Source of the DNA: Paenibacillus agri
GTDB taxonomy: Bacteria > Bacillota > Bacilli > Paenibacillales > Paenibacillaceae
Direction: 5' to 3'
Length of the DNA stretch: 64,000 bases
Assembly (NCBI RefSeq): GCF_013359945.1
Contig: NZ_JABWCS010000221.1
Location: 372,001-436,000, forward strand
Shown: positions 23,904-33,055 of the stretch, in pieces
How positions within the stretch are numbered: the stretch's first letter is position 1
Layout of the letters: each line of letters starts with the position of its first letter
Made by a program: the position numbers and the translations under genes
Notes under the pieces: model-generated
Database searches by the model: none
What the model saw: the letters and a program-made list of their open reading frames with translations, nothing else
What the model was told of the DNA's origin: nothing

Positions 23904-24718
23904 ATCTGAGATCTGCTGTGAGCCCGGTACTCTTTCGGTGACATGCCGAATCGGCTCCGGAAAATCCGGTGAAAATAAGTATAGTTGGCAAAACCACAGG
24001 TCTCCGCCACATGCTCCAGTGGCATCGGACTGAACGTAATACGCTCCCGCGCCATTTCCAGTCTGACGTCGTTCAGGTATTTGACGATACTCGTCCCGAA
24101 GGCTTCCTTGAACAGATGGACCGCCCTGGAGACGGAGATATCGACATGACTTGCTACATCCTCAAGCTTGAACGGCATGGCCGCATGCTCTTCTATATAT
24201 TGCTTCATACGGTACGCCAGGAACCCCTTGGGGCTAACGGCTGGCTGCTCAGTCGTCAGTCTGTCGATTTCCATACATACAATTTGCAGATAGCAAGATG
24301 AGATTTCCGGTGAAAAGTCCGATTGGCGGCGTTGCTCAAGCACCAGCTGGCGGAATAACCCCAGGAAGTTGTCGCTCAGCGGTACACTGACCTTATCCGG
24401 ACGTTTTCTGCTGTACCACCATTCCTCAATCCAGCTCCCTCCGCAATAAATGTGATAATCCCCACTTTCGATACGCGGTTTGCCCGGAGAAAATTCCTCT
24501 TCGTCGATGATGAGATTGTAGGGGGCGGTAGGGGTGAACAGCATAATATCGCCTGGCTCCACCGGAGAGATTACTCCATCGATCAAAGCACGGCACCGGC
24601 CTTCGCTCTGGAGACGAATAAGGTAATACTGAATCCCCTGGCTTAACGACATACGGAACGGTTTGCGGTGAAAAGAAAATCCCGCGGATAGTACATGACA
24701 GTCAGCTGCTTGTATCAT
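23900..24718 (-). CDS. AraC family transcriptional regulator
   Basis: 272 residues. The N-terminal cupin-like sensing domain (YLIRLQSEGRCRALIDG, EPGDIMLFTPTAPY) is followed by a C-terminal AraC DNA-binding domain with two helix-turn-helix units: FKLEDVASHVDISVSRAVHL and HVAETCGFANYTYFHRIFRS, then GMSPKEYR. It is divergent from the four-gene sugar cluster and probably activates it in response to the sugar. An exact 11-bp repeat flanking the intergenic region is a candidate binding site. Confidence 0.9.
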   Translation of the reverse strand: MIQAADCHVLSAGFSFHRKPFRMSLSQGIQYYLIRLQSEGRCRALIDGVISPVEPGDIMLFTPTAPYNLIIDEEEFSPGKPRIESGDYHIYCGGSWIEEWWYSRKRPDKVSVPLSDNFLGLFRQLVLEQRRQSDFSPEISSCYLQIVCMEIDRLTTEQPAVSPKGFLAYRMKQYIEEHAAMPFKLEDVASHVDISVSRAVHLFKEAFGTSIVKYLNDVRLEMARERITFSPMPLEHVAETCGFANYTYFHRIFRSRFGMSPKEYRAHSRSQI

Positions 24719-24750
24719 TAGTCCTCCAATGTTTTTTAAATGATAACCAA

Positions 24751-24946
24751 ATTGTTCATGTTCAAATCATATTATTCATTTTATTATAAACGCTCTCATA
24801 TTACCATGTAGCTAGGTTCAAGAGAAAGAATTTGAACAGAGAAGGCTGAATTAGGGCGCTGTAGCCTGAAAAAGGGCATTTTGTATTTTTAGTTCAAAAA
24901 TATGGAAATAATGTCCTCATTTTATACATGACCCTATTGTTCATGT
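24751..24946. promoter_or_regulatory. candidate AraC binding sites between the regulator and sugar genes
   Basis: ATTGTTCATGT occurs exactly at 24751-24761 (near the AraC start) and 24936-24946 (before the sugar genes), 185 bp apart in the same orientation. The rest of the 315-base gap shows only an inverted GGATAC/GTATCC pair near 24957-24980. Confidence 0.45.
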
Positions 24947-25033
24947 CGTTAATTCGGATACTATCCATGATTTGGTATCCTGAATGAAGATTGCAGCAGA
25001 AGTTAACCCTAACCCAATTGGAGTGATCAGACT

Positions 25034-25801
25034 ATGTTGAAGATTGGTCTTCAGCTATATACGCTGAGAGAAGAACTGGAGCAAGATTTCGAAGGTACCA
25101 TTCGTAAAGTGGCAGCCCTGGGCTACCGTGGTGTGGAGTTCTTCAATTATTTTGGACGTACGCCTGAACAAGTGAAGCAACTGCTGGATGAGACCGGACT
25201 CGTTGCATTAGGGGCACATCGCCCATACGATGTCATGATTAAGGATGCGAAGCAGGAAGTAGCTTTTAATCTGCATATCGGTAATACGAACCTCATTGTT
25301 CCTTATCTTAATGAAGAAGACCGGAAGTGGAAGGATGTTGCGGCCAATCTGCGGGTGATTGGTGAACAATGCAAAGAACACGGTGCTGTTCTTTCCTATC
25401 ATAACCATGATTTTGAATTTACCGAGCAAGTGGAAGGTCGTACGGCTTGGGATTATCTATTTGATGAAGTTCCGGCTGATCTGCTTCATGCTGAGCTCGA
25501 TACCTGCTGGGTGCATTTTGCCGGCTACGATCCCGTAGAGTATATCAACAAATACGCTGGTCGCCTGCCGATCATCCATCTCAAGGATGTGAAGAGACGT
25601 GAAGACGGTTCACCGGAAACGGTTGTACTGGGCGAAGGCGAAGTGAACCTGACTGCGATCTTGAAAGCAGCAGAGCAAGCGGGTGTGGAATGGGCCGTTG
25701 TAGAACAGGATTACTGCAGCCGTCCAGCGTTTGAAAGTGTAGCAGACAGTTTGAACTGGGTAAAAGCATACGCAAATCAAGGGGGAAATATAAATGTCTA
25801 A
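25034..25801 (+). CDS. sugar phosphate isomerase/epimerase-type protein (AP-endonuclease-2 fold)
   Basis: 255 residues, TIM barrel. Begins KIGLQLYTLREELEQDFEGT as in this family; metal ligands are likely in YHNHDFEF, LHAELDTCWVHFAG, IIHLKDVKR and VVEQDYC. Such proteins are often 3-keto-sugar or inosose isomerases/hydratases, not phosphate enzymes. Overlaps the next gene by 8 bases, so they are tightly coupled. ATG follows TTGGAGTGATCAGAC. Confidence 0.87.
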   Translation: MLKIGLQLYTLREELEQDFEGTIRKVAALGYRGVEFFNYFGRTPEQVKQLLDETGLVALGAHRPYDVMIKDAKQEVAFNLHIGNTNLIVPYLNEEDRKWKDVAANLRVIGEQCKEHGAVLSYHNHDFEFTEQVEGRTAWDYLFDEVPADLLHAELDTCWVHFAGYDPVEYINKYAGRLPIIHLKDVKRREDGSPETVVLGEGEVNLTAILKAAEQAGVEWAVVEQDYCSRPAFESVADSLNWVKAYANQGGNINV

Positions 25802-26891
25802 CAAGTTGAAAATTGCAATTATCGGGTGCGGAGGCATCTCGAACGGTAAACATATGCCAAGCTTGTCACGTCAGGCTGATGCTGAAATGGTAGCTTTTTG
25901 CGATATCATTGAAGAACGCGCTCAGGAAGCTGCCGCGAAGTACGGTGCCGAAGGCGCTGCTGTATATACCGATTTCCGTAAAATGCTGAAGGACGGCGGG
26001 TTCGATGTTGTTCATGTTTGTACACCAAATGATAGCCACTCCGAAATTACGGTAGCTGCCCTGGAAGCTGGCAACCACGTGATGTGTGAAAAGCCGATGG
26101 CGAAGACTACTGCTCAAGCGCAAGAAATGCTGGATGCAGCCAAACGTACAGGCAAGAAGCTGTCTATCGCTTACCAGAACCGTTACCGTTCCGATAGCGA
26201 GTATTTGAAGGCGATGTGTGAGAACGGTGAACTGGGCGATATTTATTTCGCCAAAGCGATCGCGCTGCGTCGTCGTGCGGTTCCAACATGGGGCGTATTC
26301 CTTGATGAAGAGAAGCAAGGCGGCGGACCTCTTATTGACATCGGTACCCATGCCCTTGACCTTACGCTATGGATGATGGATAACTACAAACCACGCAGCG
26401 TAGTTGGCTCTACCTTCCATAAGCTGGGTGACCGTAAGAATGCCGGGAACGCTTTTGGCGAGTGGGACCCTGAAGAATTCAAGGTTGAAGACTCTGCCTT
26501 TGGTTTCATTACGATGGAGAACGGTGCAACCATTGTGCTGGAATCCAGCTGGGCACTGAATGTTGCCGAGTACGGAGAGGCTAAGACTTTGCTGGCCGGT
26601 ACGGAAGCTGGTGCGGATATGACGAATGGTTTGCGCATCAATGGCGACCGTGGCGGACGTTTGTACGAGACCAAAGTAGACTTGTCCTCTGGCGGCGTTG
26701 CTTTTTACAGTGGTGGCCAAGAGGATGCATCCGACCGTGAAGCGCGTCTGTGGCTGGAAGCGATTAGAGAAGATAAAGAGCCAGTGGTGAAACCAGAGCA
26801 GGCATTTGTAGTTACGCAAATTCTGGAGGCTGTTTATGAATCAGCCCGTACTGGCCGTGCGGTATATTTTGACGGAACATCCGATAACTAA
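25794..26891 (+). CDS. Gfo/Idh/MocA family oxidoreductase (first)
   Basis: 365 residues. N-terminal Rossmann domain IAIIGCGGISNGKHMPSL, NAD-site lysine in CEKPMA (about residue 100), then the substrate domain with GGGPLIDIGTHALDLTLWMM, whose Asp and His are the usual catalytic pair. The family oxidises or reduces sugars and inositols at a ring hydroxyl with NAD(P). Overlaps the preceding isomerase gene by 8 bases and is followed by a second family member after 46 bases. Confidence 0.92.
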   Translation: MSNKLKIAIIGCGGISNGKHMPSLSRQADAEMVAFCDIIEERAQEAAAKYGAEGAAVYTDFRKMLKDGGFDVVHVCTPNDSHSEITVAALEAGNHVMCEKPMAKTTAQAQEMLDAAKRTGKKLSIAYQNRYRSDSEYLKAMCENGELGDIYFAKAIALRRRAVPTWGVFLDEEKQGGGPLIDIGTHALDLTLWMMDNYKPRSVVGSTFHKLGDRKNAGNAFGEWDPEEFKVEDSAFGFITMENGATIVLESSWALNVAEYGEAKTLLAGTEAGADMTNGLRINGDRGGRLYETKVDLSSGGVAFYSGGQEDASDREARLWLEAIREDKEPVVKPEQAFVVTQILEAVYESARTGRAVYFDGTSDN

Positions 26892-26937
26892 TAAATATTA
26901 AAAATAACAATACTTCAAATAAAAGCAGGTGGAAACG

Positions 26938-28020
26938 ATGAGCGTAAACAAACATTCTCTGGTTATTGTTGGCTTCGGGGGCATGGGCAGTTATCACAGT
27001 AAACTGATTAAGGACAACAGCCGTCTGGAAGTTACGGGAACTTTCGATCTGCTGGAAGATCGCCGCAAAGCCTCCGTTGAAGCAGGCTATACCTCTTATT
27101 CGAGTTTTGATCAGGTGCTGGCCGATCCGTCGGTTGAGGTGATCTTGATTGCTACACCTAACGACATACACAAAGACATTGCTATCTCTGCATTGCGGGC
27201 AGGCAAGCATGTCATCTGTGAGAAGCCGGTGGCGATGAACAGTCAGGAATTTGAGGAAATGATCGCGGTTTCCAAGGAAACCGGACGTACACTGATGGTG
27301 AATCAGAACAGACGCTGGGATGAAGACTTTCTGGTTATTAAGGAAATGCATGCCAAGGGCACAATTGGGGAGCTGTTCCAGATCGAATCCCGTGTTCATG
27401 GAGCCAACGGTATTCCGGGTGACTGGCGTCATCTGGAAGCTCACGGCGGAGGAATGCTGCTGGACTGGGGTGTGCATTTGCTGGACCAACTGCTCTATCT
27501 TATCGATAGTAAAATCAGTAGTGTATCCAGCCGCCTGAGCTTTATTCTCGGCGACGAGGTGGATGATGGCTTTGAAGCGTACTTGCAATTCGAGAACGGC
27601 GTAACTGCAACGGTAGAAGTGGGGACGACGAACTTCATTCAACTGCCAAGATGGTATGTTAAAGGAATCGAAGGGACGGCGATCATCGAGGATTGGTCAT
27701 TGGCTGGAAAAGTCGTGACCAGAAACCATGATTCGGTTAAAGTTGAACCTAAGCCTATTAAGGCAGGCGTAGGTCTGACCAAGACGATGGCGCCTCCTTC
27801 CGAGGGTGCGACCATAACCGAAGCATTGCCGGCACCCTACAAGATGTCATCTGGCTTCTATGATAACTTTGCAGATGTTATTGAAGGAACTGCAGAGCCT
27901 ATCGTCAAGAATACGGAAGCATTGCGTGTGTTGAAGTTAATTGAAGCGATTTTTGAATCCAGCCGGAGCAAGCAAGCGGTGACGGATTTTGATACGTATG
28001 AATCTTTGGTACTAAACTAA
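26938..28020 (+). CDS. Gfo/Idh/MocA family oxidoreductase (second)
   Basis: 360 residues, only distantly like its neighbour: LVIVGFGGMGSYHSKLIKDN, the CEKPVA motif and the late GGGMLLDWGVHLLDQLLYLI with the catalytic Asp and His. ATG at 26938 follows AGGTGG at 5 bases. Two divergent oxidoreductases beside two isomerase-fold enzymes suggests a redox cycle, for example oxidation to a keto-sugar, chemistry on it, then reduction of the product. Confidence 0.91.
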   Translation: MSVNKHSLVIVGFGGMGSYHSKLIKDNSRLEVTGTFDLLEDRRKASVEAGYTSYSSFDQVLADPSVEVILIATPNDIHKDIAISALRAGKHVICEKPVAMNSQEFEEMIAVSKETGRTLMVNQNRRWDEDFLVIKEMHAKGTIGELFQIESRVHGANGIPGDWRHLEAHGGGMLLDWGVHLLDQLLYLIDSKISSVSSRLSFILGDEVDDGFEAYLQFENGVTATVEVGTTNFIQLPRWYVKGIEGTAIIEDWSLAGKVVTRNHDSVKVEPKPIKAGVGLTKTMAPPSEGATITEALPAPYKMSSGFYDNFADVIEGTAEPIVKNTEALRVLKLIEAIFESSRSKQAVTDFDTYESLVLN

Positions 28021-28050
28021 AATTTCTCCCAAATAGAGAGGTGGCATATC

Positions 28051-29019
28051 ATGAAACTTGGCGTATTTATGGTTCTTTTCGGCGGCCGTAAGCTGGAAGA
28101 CGCATTGGATTACGTAGCATCCAAAGGATTGAAGGCTGTGGAAATTGGTACCGGGGGTAACCCGGGTAAAAGCCACTGCGATCCGGCACTGCTGCTTGAG
28201 AACGAGACAGCTTTAAAAGAATTTAAGCACGCGGTAGAGTCACGCGGACTGACGATCAGCGCTCTGAGCTGTCACGGCAACCCGCTGCACCCGCAAAAAG
28301 AACTGGCTCGTAAGGATCACGAGGATTTCGTGAACTCTGTGAAGCTGGCTCAAAAGCTGGGCGTTCCAGTGGTTAACACCTTCTCCGGCTGTCCTGGTGA
28401 CCATGAGGATGCAAAATATCCGAACTGGCCGGTAGCACCATGGCCGAACGACTATCAGGAGATTCTGACTTGGCAGTGGGAGAACAAGGTAATCCCTTAC
28501 TGGAAAGAAACGGGCGCTTTTGCTGCTCAGCATGATGTGAAGATCGGTCTGGAGCTGCACGGCGGATTCTCCGTACATACTCCGGCCACACTGCTTCGTC
28601 TCAGAGAAGCGGCAGGCGAGGTTATTGGAGCCAATCTGGACCCAAGCCATATGTGGTGGCAGGGCATCGACCCTGTACAAGCGATTCACATTCTTGGACG
28701 TCAAGGGGCGATTCATCACTTCCACGCCAAGGATACCGTCATTGATCCGGTGAACGTGAACATGCACGGACTAACCGACATGCAGCCATACACCAATATG
28801 CTTGACCGCGCTTGGCAATTCCGTTCCGTTGGATTCGGTCATGATGTGAAGACTTGGGCGGATATCATCAGCGCACTGCGTCTAGTAGGCTACGATTATG
28901 TCGTGAGTATTGAACACGAAGACGGTCTGATGTCGGTAGAAGAAGGCTTCTCTAAAGCCGTTGACAACCTTCGTCAAGTTCTGATCGAAGAACCTTTGGC
29001 TGATATGTGGTGGGTATAA
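28051..29019 (+). CDS. sugar phosphate isomerase/epimerase-type protein (large form)
   Basis: 322 residues, TIM barrel with the complete metal site: Glu in GLELHGG, Asp in ANLDPSHMWW, His in HHFHAKDT and Glu in VSIEHEDG. The group with LDPSHMWWQGIDP is found beside Gfo/Idh/MocA genes and includes proteins I associate with inositol or 3-keto-glycoside metabolism. ATG follows AGAGAGGTGG. Last gene of the cluster; a 17-bp tandem repeat and a hairpin follow. Confidence 0.9.
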   Translation: MKLGVFMVLFGGRKLEDALDYVASKGLKAVEIGTGGNPGKSHCDPALLLENETALKEFKHAVESRGLTISALSCHGNPLHPQKELARKDHEDFVNSVKLAQKLGVPVVNTFSGCPGDHEDAKYPNWPVAPWPNDYQEILTWQWENKVIPYWKETGAFAAQHDVKIGLELHGGFSVHTPATLLRLREAAGEVIGANLDPSHMWWQGIDPVQAIHILGRQGAIHHFHAKDTVIDPVNVNMHGLTDMQPYTNMLDRAWQFRSVGFGHDVKTWADIISALRLVGYDYVVSIEHEDGLMSVEEGFSKAVDNLRQVLIEEPLADMWWV

Positions 29020-29027
29020 TCACCAAT

Positions 29028-29061
29028 AGCTGTAGTATATAGAAAGCTGTAGTATATAAAA
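29028..29061. repeat. 17-bp tandem repeat, two copies
   Basis: AGCTGTAGTATATAGAA followed directly by AGCTGTAGTATATAAAA, just after the last sugar gene and before its terminator hairpin. Confidence 0.7.
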
Positions 29062-29081
29062 GATAGCAAGTTTCCTTCAAG

Positions 29082-29107
29082 AAGCCGCCAGCTGCTGGCG
29101 GCTTTCT
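29082..29107 (+). terminator. terminator of the sugar cluster
   Basis: AAGCCGCCAGC and GCTGGCGGCTT form a strong stem followed by a short T-rich tail. Confidence 0.75.
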
Positions 29108-29172
29108 GCTGCAGCCGAAAGCATTTTTCCGTAGATGTCTGCAGTATGATCGATAATAAGGGTGGTTATTTC

Positions 29173-30141
29173 ATGGAGAGTGTAATCAAGCCTAAATTAA
29201 GTGATGTGCAGCTGGATCTGCTCGTCAAGTCAGCATTTGGTACGACGATAGTAATCACCCGGTGTACAGAGCTGACCGCAGGTATGTTCAATACAGGATA
29301 TGATCTGGAATTAAACGACGGCAGAACCGTTATTCTGAAGGTTGCGCCTGCGGCAGAAGTAGAGACTTTAAGCTGTGAAAAAGATATTATGCGCACCGAA
29401 GTTGAAGCCCTCAAGCTGATCCGTGCCACTGGACGTGTACCGGTGCCTGAGGTGTTCAGCTATGATCTGAGTCTGAATCTTATCCCTTATCCTTATTTTT
29501 TTATGGAGAAGGTTGAGGGTCATCCTTACAATGAGATCAAGGAAGGTCTCTCTCCGCAGGAGAGGGAGGCGATAGAAACACAGATTGGGCGATATAACAG
29601 ACTCATTAACGAGGTCAAGGGAGAACACTTTGGCTATTTTCATCAGGAGAAGAGCAGTCTGACATCCTCATGGCGTGCAACTTTTGGAGTGATGATGGAG
29701 AATCTGCTGCGAGATGGCGAGCGAATAGGGGTGAGGCTGCCTGTTGCTTACGCAGAGATTAGGGAGAGAATAGATACACAGCTTCCGGCTCTTGATGAAG
29801 TAACTCAGCCCAGGCTCGTGCACTGGGATCTGTGGAACGGCAATGTCTTCGTAAAAGACGGGATGATTACAGCGATCATTGACTGGGAGCGGGCATTGTG
29901 GGGGGATGAACTGATGGAGTACTACTTCAGACATCACGAGAATTCTCCAGCCTTTTATCAAGGGTATGGAATGACAACGGATAGTCCAAACCAACGGGCA
30001 CGCAAAAAGCTCTATGATCTCTACTTTGATCTCATTATGGTCATCGAATGCTATTCACGGAAATATGAGGATCAAGGCCATGTGAAATGGACACATGATA
30101 ATTTCATTCAGGGTTGGGGAAGGTTTTGCGGTGAAGATTAG
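29173..30141 (+). CDS. APH family phosphotransferase
   Basis: 322 residues with the aminoglycoside/choline kinase fold: N-terminal ATP-binding lobe (GRTVILKVAP with the lysine), VEGHPYNEI, the catalytic loop LVHWDLWNGNVFV (HxDxxxxN) and the metal aspartate in AIIDWERALWGDELMEYYF. The natural substrate cannot be told; such chromosomal kinases often act on small sugars or amines, and antibiotic resistance is only one option. ATG 29173 follows AAGGGTGG. A stem at 30191-30220 follows. Confidence 0.88.
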   Translation: MESVIKPKLSDVQLDLLVKSAFGTTIVITRCTELTAGMFNTGYDLELNDGRTVILKVAPAAEVETLSCEKDIMRTEVEALKLIRATGRVPVPEVFSYDLSLNLIPYPYFFMEKVEGHPYNEIKEGLSPQEREAIETQIGRYNRLINEVKGEHFGYFHQEKSSLTSSWRATFGVMMENLLRDGERIGVRLPVAYAEIRERIDTQLPALDEVTQPRLVHWDLWNGNVFVKDGMITAIIDWERALWGDELMEYYFRHHENSPAFYQGYGMTTDSPNQRARKKLYDLYFDLIMVIECYSRKYEDQGHVKWTHDNFIQGWGRFCGED

Positions 30142-30190
30142 GCGGATTCAGTGGTCTAGGGCGCATAGTAGTATATGGTGACCCAGATAA

Positions 30191-30226
30191 GCCGGAGCCC
30201 TCAGAGGTGAGGATTCCGGCCTGTTT
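30191..30226. terminator. hairpin between phosphotransferase and fabV
   Basis: GCCGGA (30191-30196) and TCCGGC (30215-30220) with inner CCTCA/TGAGG pairing; the T-tail is weak, so it may act on either convergent gene. Confidence 0.5.
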
Positions 30227-30256
30227 GATGTATTTTAAAGGAAACTTGTGCAAAGA

Positions 30257-31447
30257 TTAGCGGACATTGGAAACACTGACAATAGGATTAGATTCAGCTT
30301 CATAATCTATGCCCTCTGTCTCGAAACCGAACAACTGGAAGAATTCACGGCGGTACCCTTGAAGGTCTGACAGCTCGTAGATATTCTCTGTAGTGATCTC
30401 GTCCCAGAGCTTGGCTATGGTCTCCTGGACCGCAGGAAGCATCTCCAGATCGTCCAAGCGGATACGGCCATCTGTATCCACTGGTGTACCTTCCGGAGCA
30501 TACAGACGGTCTGAGAGCAGTCGATAGGCCTGCTGAATGCAGTCCTCGTGGACGCCTTGTTCTTTCATAACCTTATAAAGTAAGGAAATGTACAGCGGAA
30601 CGACAGGAAGAGCGGAGCTGGACTGTGTGACTAGTCCCTTTGTGACAGCTACATAGGCTCTTCCGCCACGTGGTGCCAGCTGAGCATTCATCTCTTTGGC
30701 TGTTGCTTCGAGGTGATCCTTGGCTTTGCCGATGGAACCATCGCGGTAGATGGCACGGGTCAGCTCAGGTCCAATATAAGAGAAGGCGACAGTGGCGGCA
30801 TCATCGGCCAGTACCCCGGCTTCGTCAAGGGCAGTGATCCAAAGCTTCCAATCGTCACCGCCCATTACCGTCACAGTGGCGTCCAATTCTTCTTCAGAAG
30901 CGGGGTCAAGGGTCACGAGACCAACTTCTCCAGTATGAAAATTGACGGTCTTATTAGTATATGGATGGCCAACAGGCTTCAATACAGACGTATGAGTGAT
31001 GCCAGTGGCTGGATCAGTCCGCCGTGAGGTGGCTACACTGTAGACAACAAGATCGACCTGGCCTAGCTCGCTGCGGATCAGTTCAATGGTTCGAGCCTTT
31101 GTCTCGTCGGTAAACGCATCTCCAGTGATGCTGTAGGATTGCAGACCGGCTTCTGCCGCAAGCTGTTCAAAAGCAGCGGAATTGTACCAGCCAGCTGAAG
31201 CTGTACGAGTATCGCTAGCCGTGCTTGGACGATAGACGCCAATAGTGGCTGCCTGCGACCCGAAGGCTGCAGCAATGCGTGAAGCAAGGCCGTATCCGGC
31301 TGAGGCTCCAATCACAAGGACCTTTTTCGGGCCGCTGATCGGCGGCTGTGAGGTGATATAGTCCACTTGCTCCGCCACCTGGGCGGCGCAGCCTTCGGGA
31401 TGGGCTGTTGTACAAATAAAGCCGCGCGTTCTCGGTTTGATCATCAT
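30257..31447 (-). CDS. fabV: enoyl-ACP/trans-2-enoyl-CoA reductase FabV
   Basis: Reduces trans-2-enoyl-ACP with NADH in fatty acid elongation; FabV enzymes are generally triclosan-insensitive. 396 residues, about 400 being normal. NAD motif VLVIGASAGYGLASRIAAAFG, catalytic Tyr-x8-Lys in FSYIGPELTRAIYRDGSIGKAK, plus GHPYTNKTVNFHTGEV and the C-terminal YRREFFQLFGFETEGIDY. Starts at a double ATG, about 10 bases after GAGG. Encoded alone, divergent from an oppD-like gene. Confidence 0.95.
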   Translation of the reverse strand: MMIKPRTRGFICTTAHPEGCAAQVAEQVDYITSQPPISGPKKVLVIGASAGYGLASRIAAAFGSQAATIGVYRPSTASDTRTASAGWYNSAAFEQLAAEAGLQSYSITGDAFTDETKARTIELIRSELGQVDLVVYSVATSRRTDPATGITHTSVLKPVGHPYTNKTVNFHTGEVGLVTLDPASEEELDATVTVMGGDDWKLWITALDEAGVLADDAATVAFSYIGPELTRAIYRDGSIGKAKDHLEATAKEMNAQLAPRGGRAYVAVTKGLVTQSSSALPVVPLYISLLYKVMKEQGVHEDCIQQAYRLLSDRLYAPEGTPVDTDGRIRLDDLEMLPAVQETIAKLWDEITTENIYELSDLQGYRREFFQLFGFETEGIDYEAESNPIVSVSNVR

Positions 31448-31578
31448 TATGACGTTACCTCATTTCAATGATAGAATTGGGGAATAGCTATTGACATAGC
31501 TCGTTCTTATCTTAACAAGGACTTCTCCAAAGGAGAAGCTGAAATAAAAATTGAACACCTGTTAATTTCAGAAAACGC

Positions 31579-31608
31579 TTGACGTAGAGCTATAAAACTA
31601 GATAAAAT
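31579..31608 (+). promoter_or_regulatory. candidate promoter of the oppD-like gene
   Basis: TTGACG (31579-31584), an 18-base spacer and TAAAAT (31603-31608), about 75 bases before the start. Confidence 0.5.
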
Positions 31609-31681
31609 TATACTTATTGCTCATCGTGGAATGAGATTTTTTATTATAATTTTCGGGAAATTGAGAGGGTGACGTGATAAG

Positions 31682-32749
31682 ATGGAGCGCCTATTAGAGG
31701 TTAAAGACTTAGCGATTTCATTCAACACACGTGGTGGAGAAGTACAAGCCATCCGGGGTGTTAGCTTCCATGTAGATAAAGGTGAGACACTTGCGATTGT
31801 TGGTGAATCCGGTTCCGGTAAGAGTGTAACTTCACAAGCGGTAATGAAGCTCGTACCTGAACCACAAGGTACTTATAAGCGCGGACAAATTCTGTTTGAA
31901 GGACAGGATTTAATCGGCAAGACTCAGAAGCAAATGCAGAAGATCCGTGGTAAGGAGATCGGTATGATCTTCCAGGACCCGATGACCTCGCTGAACCCGA
32001 TGATGAAGGTCGGTAAGCAGATTACAGAAGTGCTGTTCAAGCACGAGGAAATCACCAAGGAAGCCGCAGTCAAACGTGGTATTGAACTGCTCTCACTTGT
32101 GGGAATTCCTTCTCCTGAGAAACGGTTCCAGCAGTATCCACATGAATTCAGTGGCGGGATGCGTCAACGTGTCGTTATTGCGATGGCACTGGCAGCTAAC
32201 CCGAAATTGCTGATTGCGGACGAGCCAACGACTGCACTCGACGTAACGATCCAGGCGCAAATTCTGGATTTGATGAAGGATTTGCAGAAGAAGATCGGTA
32301 CTTCGATTATCTTTATCACCCATGATCTCGGGGTTGTTGCCAGAATGGCTGACCGGGTTGCCGTAATGTATGCTGGTCAGATTGTTGAGACCGGTACCGC
32401 GGAAGAGATTTTCTATGATCCGAGACATCCGTACACTTGGGGTCTGCTGGCTTCCATGCCAAGTCTGGAGAGCAAGGGCTCCCTGCTTACCGCAATTCCA
32501 GGAACGCCTCCCGATCTGATCAAACCGCCTAAGGGCGATGCATTTGCCCTGCGTAGTACGTATGCTATGCAGATTGACATGGAGAAAGAGCCGCCACTTT
32601 ACAAAGTATCAGATACGCATTTCGTGAAGTCCTGGCTGCTGCACCCGATGGCGCCTGCTGTAGAACCGCCTGAAGTGGTAAAGAAGAGACAACGCGTTCT
32701 GAAGAACACGTATGAGCAGCCTGTCTTGGTCGAAGGCGTAGTCCTGTAA
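31682..32749 (+). CDS. oligopeptide/dipeptide ABC transporter ATPase, OppD type, orphan
   Basis: 355 residues. Walker A VGESGSGKSV, FQDPMTSLNP, signature FSGGMRQR, Walker B LLIADEPTTALDVT, switch ITHDLGVVA, and the C-terminal OppD/DppD extension (IPGTPPDLIKPPKGDAFA, WLLHPMAPAVEPP). In this branch the cysteines common in the extension are replaced, giving FALRSTYAMQID. The gene has its own promoter and terminator and no neighbouring OppA/B/C/F, so it must pair with a permease elsewhere. Confidence 0.93.
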   Translation: MERLLEVKDLAISFNTRGGEVQAIRGVSFHVDKGETLAIVGESGSGKSVTSQAVMKLVPEPQGTYKRGQILFEGQDLIGKTQKQMQKIRGKEIGMIFQDPMTSLNPMMKVGKQITEVLFKHEEITKEAAVKRGIELLSLVGIPSPEKRFQQYPHEFSGGMRQRVVIAMALAANPKLLIADEPTTALDVTIQAQILDLMKDLQKKIGTSIIFITHDLGVVARMADRVAVMYAGQIVETGTAEEIFYDPRHPYTWGLLASMPSLESKGSLLTAIPGTPPDLIKPPKGDAFALRSTYAMQIDMEKEPPLYKVSDTHFVKSWLLHPMAPAVEPPEVVKKRQRVLKNTYEQPVLVEGVVL

Positions 32750-32812
32750 CAATAGATGTACAAGTTAACTTTAATAGCAATGCTTAAGTCCTGCAAGGGG
32801 CTTATATAGTAA

Positions 32813-32841
32813 TCGGGTCGCAGCAGCGGCCCGGTTTTTTT
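32813..32841 (+). terminator. intrinsic terminator of the oppD-like gene
   Basis: CGGGTCGC, short loop, GCGGCCCG and seven T residues. Confidence 0.85.
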
Positions 32842-32954
32842 GTGTTTTATAGAAAATTATCTCAACATAAAAATCAGTGCTTGCCAAAAGGACATTGTCA
32901 AACCTACTTCATGAAAACAATACTTTTAGCAGGTTGAAATTCAATAATAGGAGC

Positions 32955-32976
32955 TAACGGACTGTATATCCGTTAT
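32955..32976. repeat. TAACGGA-type palindromic intergenic element
   Basis: TAACGGACTGTATATCCGTTA has 7-base arms TAACGGA/TCCGTTA. A degraded relative (TACGGACTGTATCGCCG) occurs near 19026. The rest of the 306-base gap 32750-33055 holds only the terminator. Confidence 0.45.
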
Positions 32977-33055
32977 TTCAAATATGAAGTTGTCCTGTGG
33001 TACACTTTATTTATAATATTTTACCAATAGAATTTATTCTAGGTGAGGTGATTCT

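Noticed and set aside
29173..30141. Antibiotic-resistance aminoglycoside kinase
   Set aside because: Only the general APH fold is visible; nothing in sequence or context points to an antibiotic substrate.
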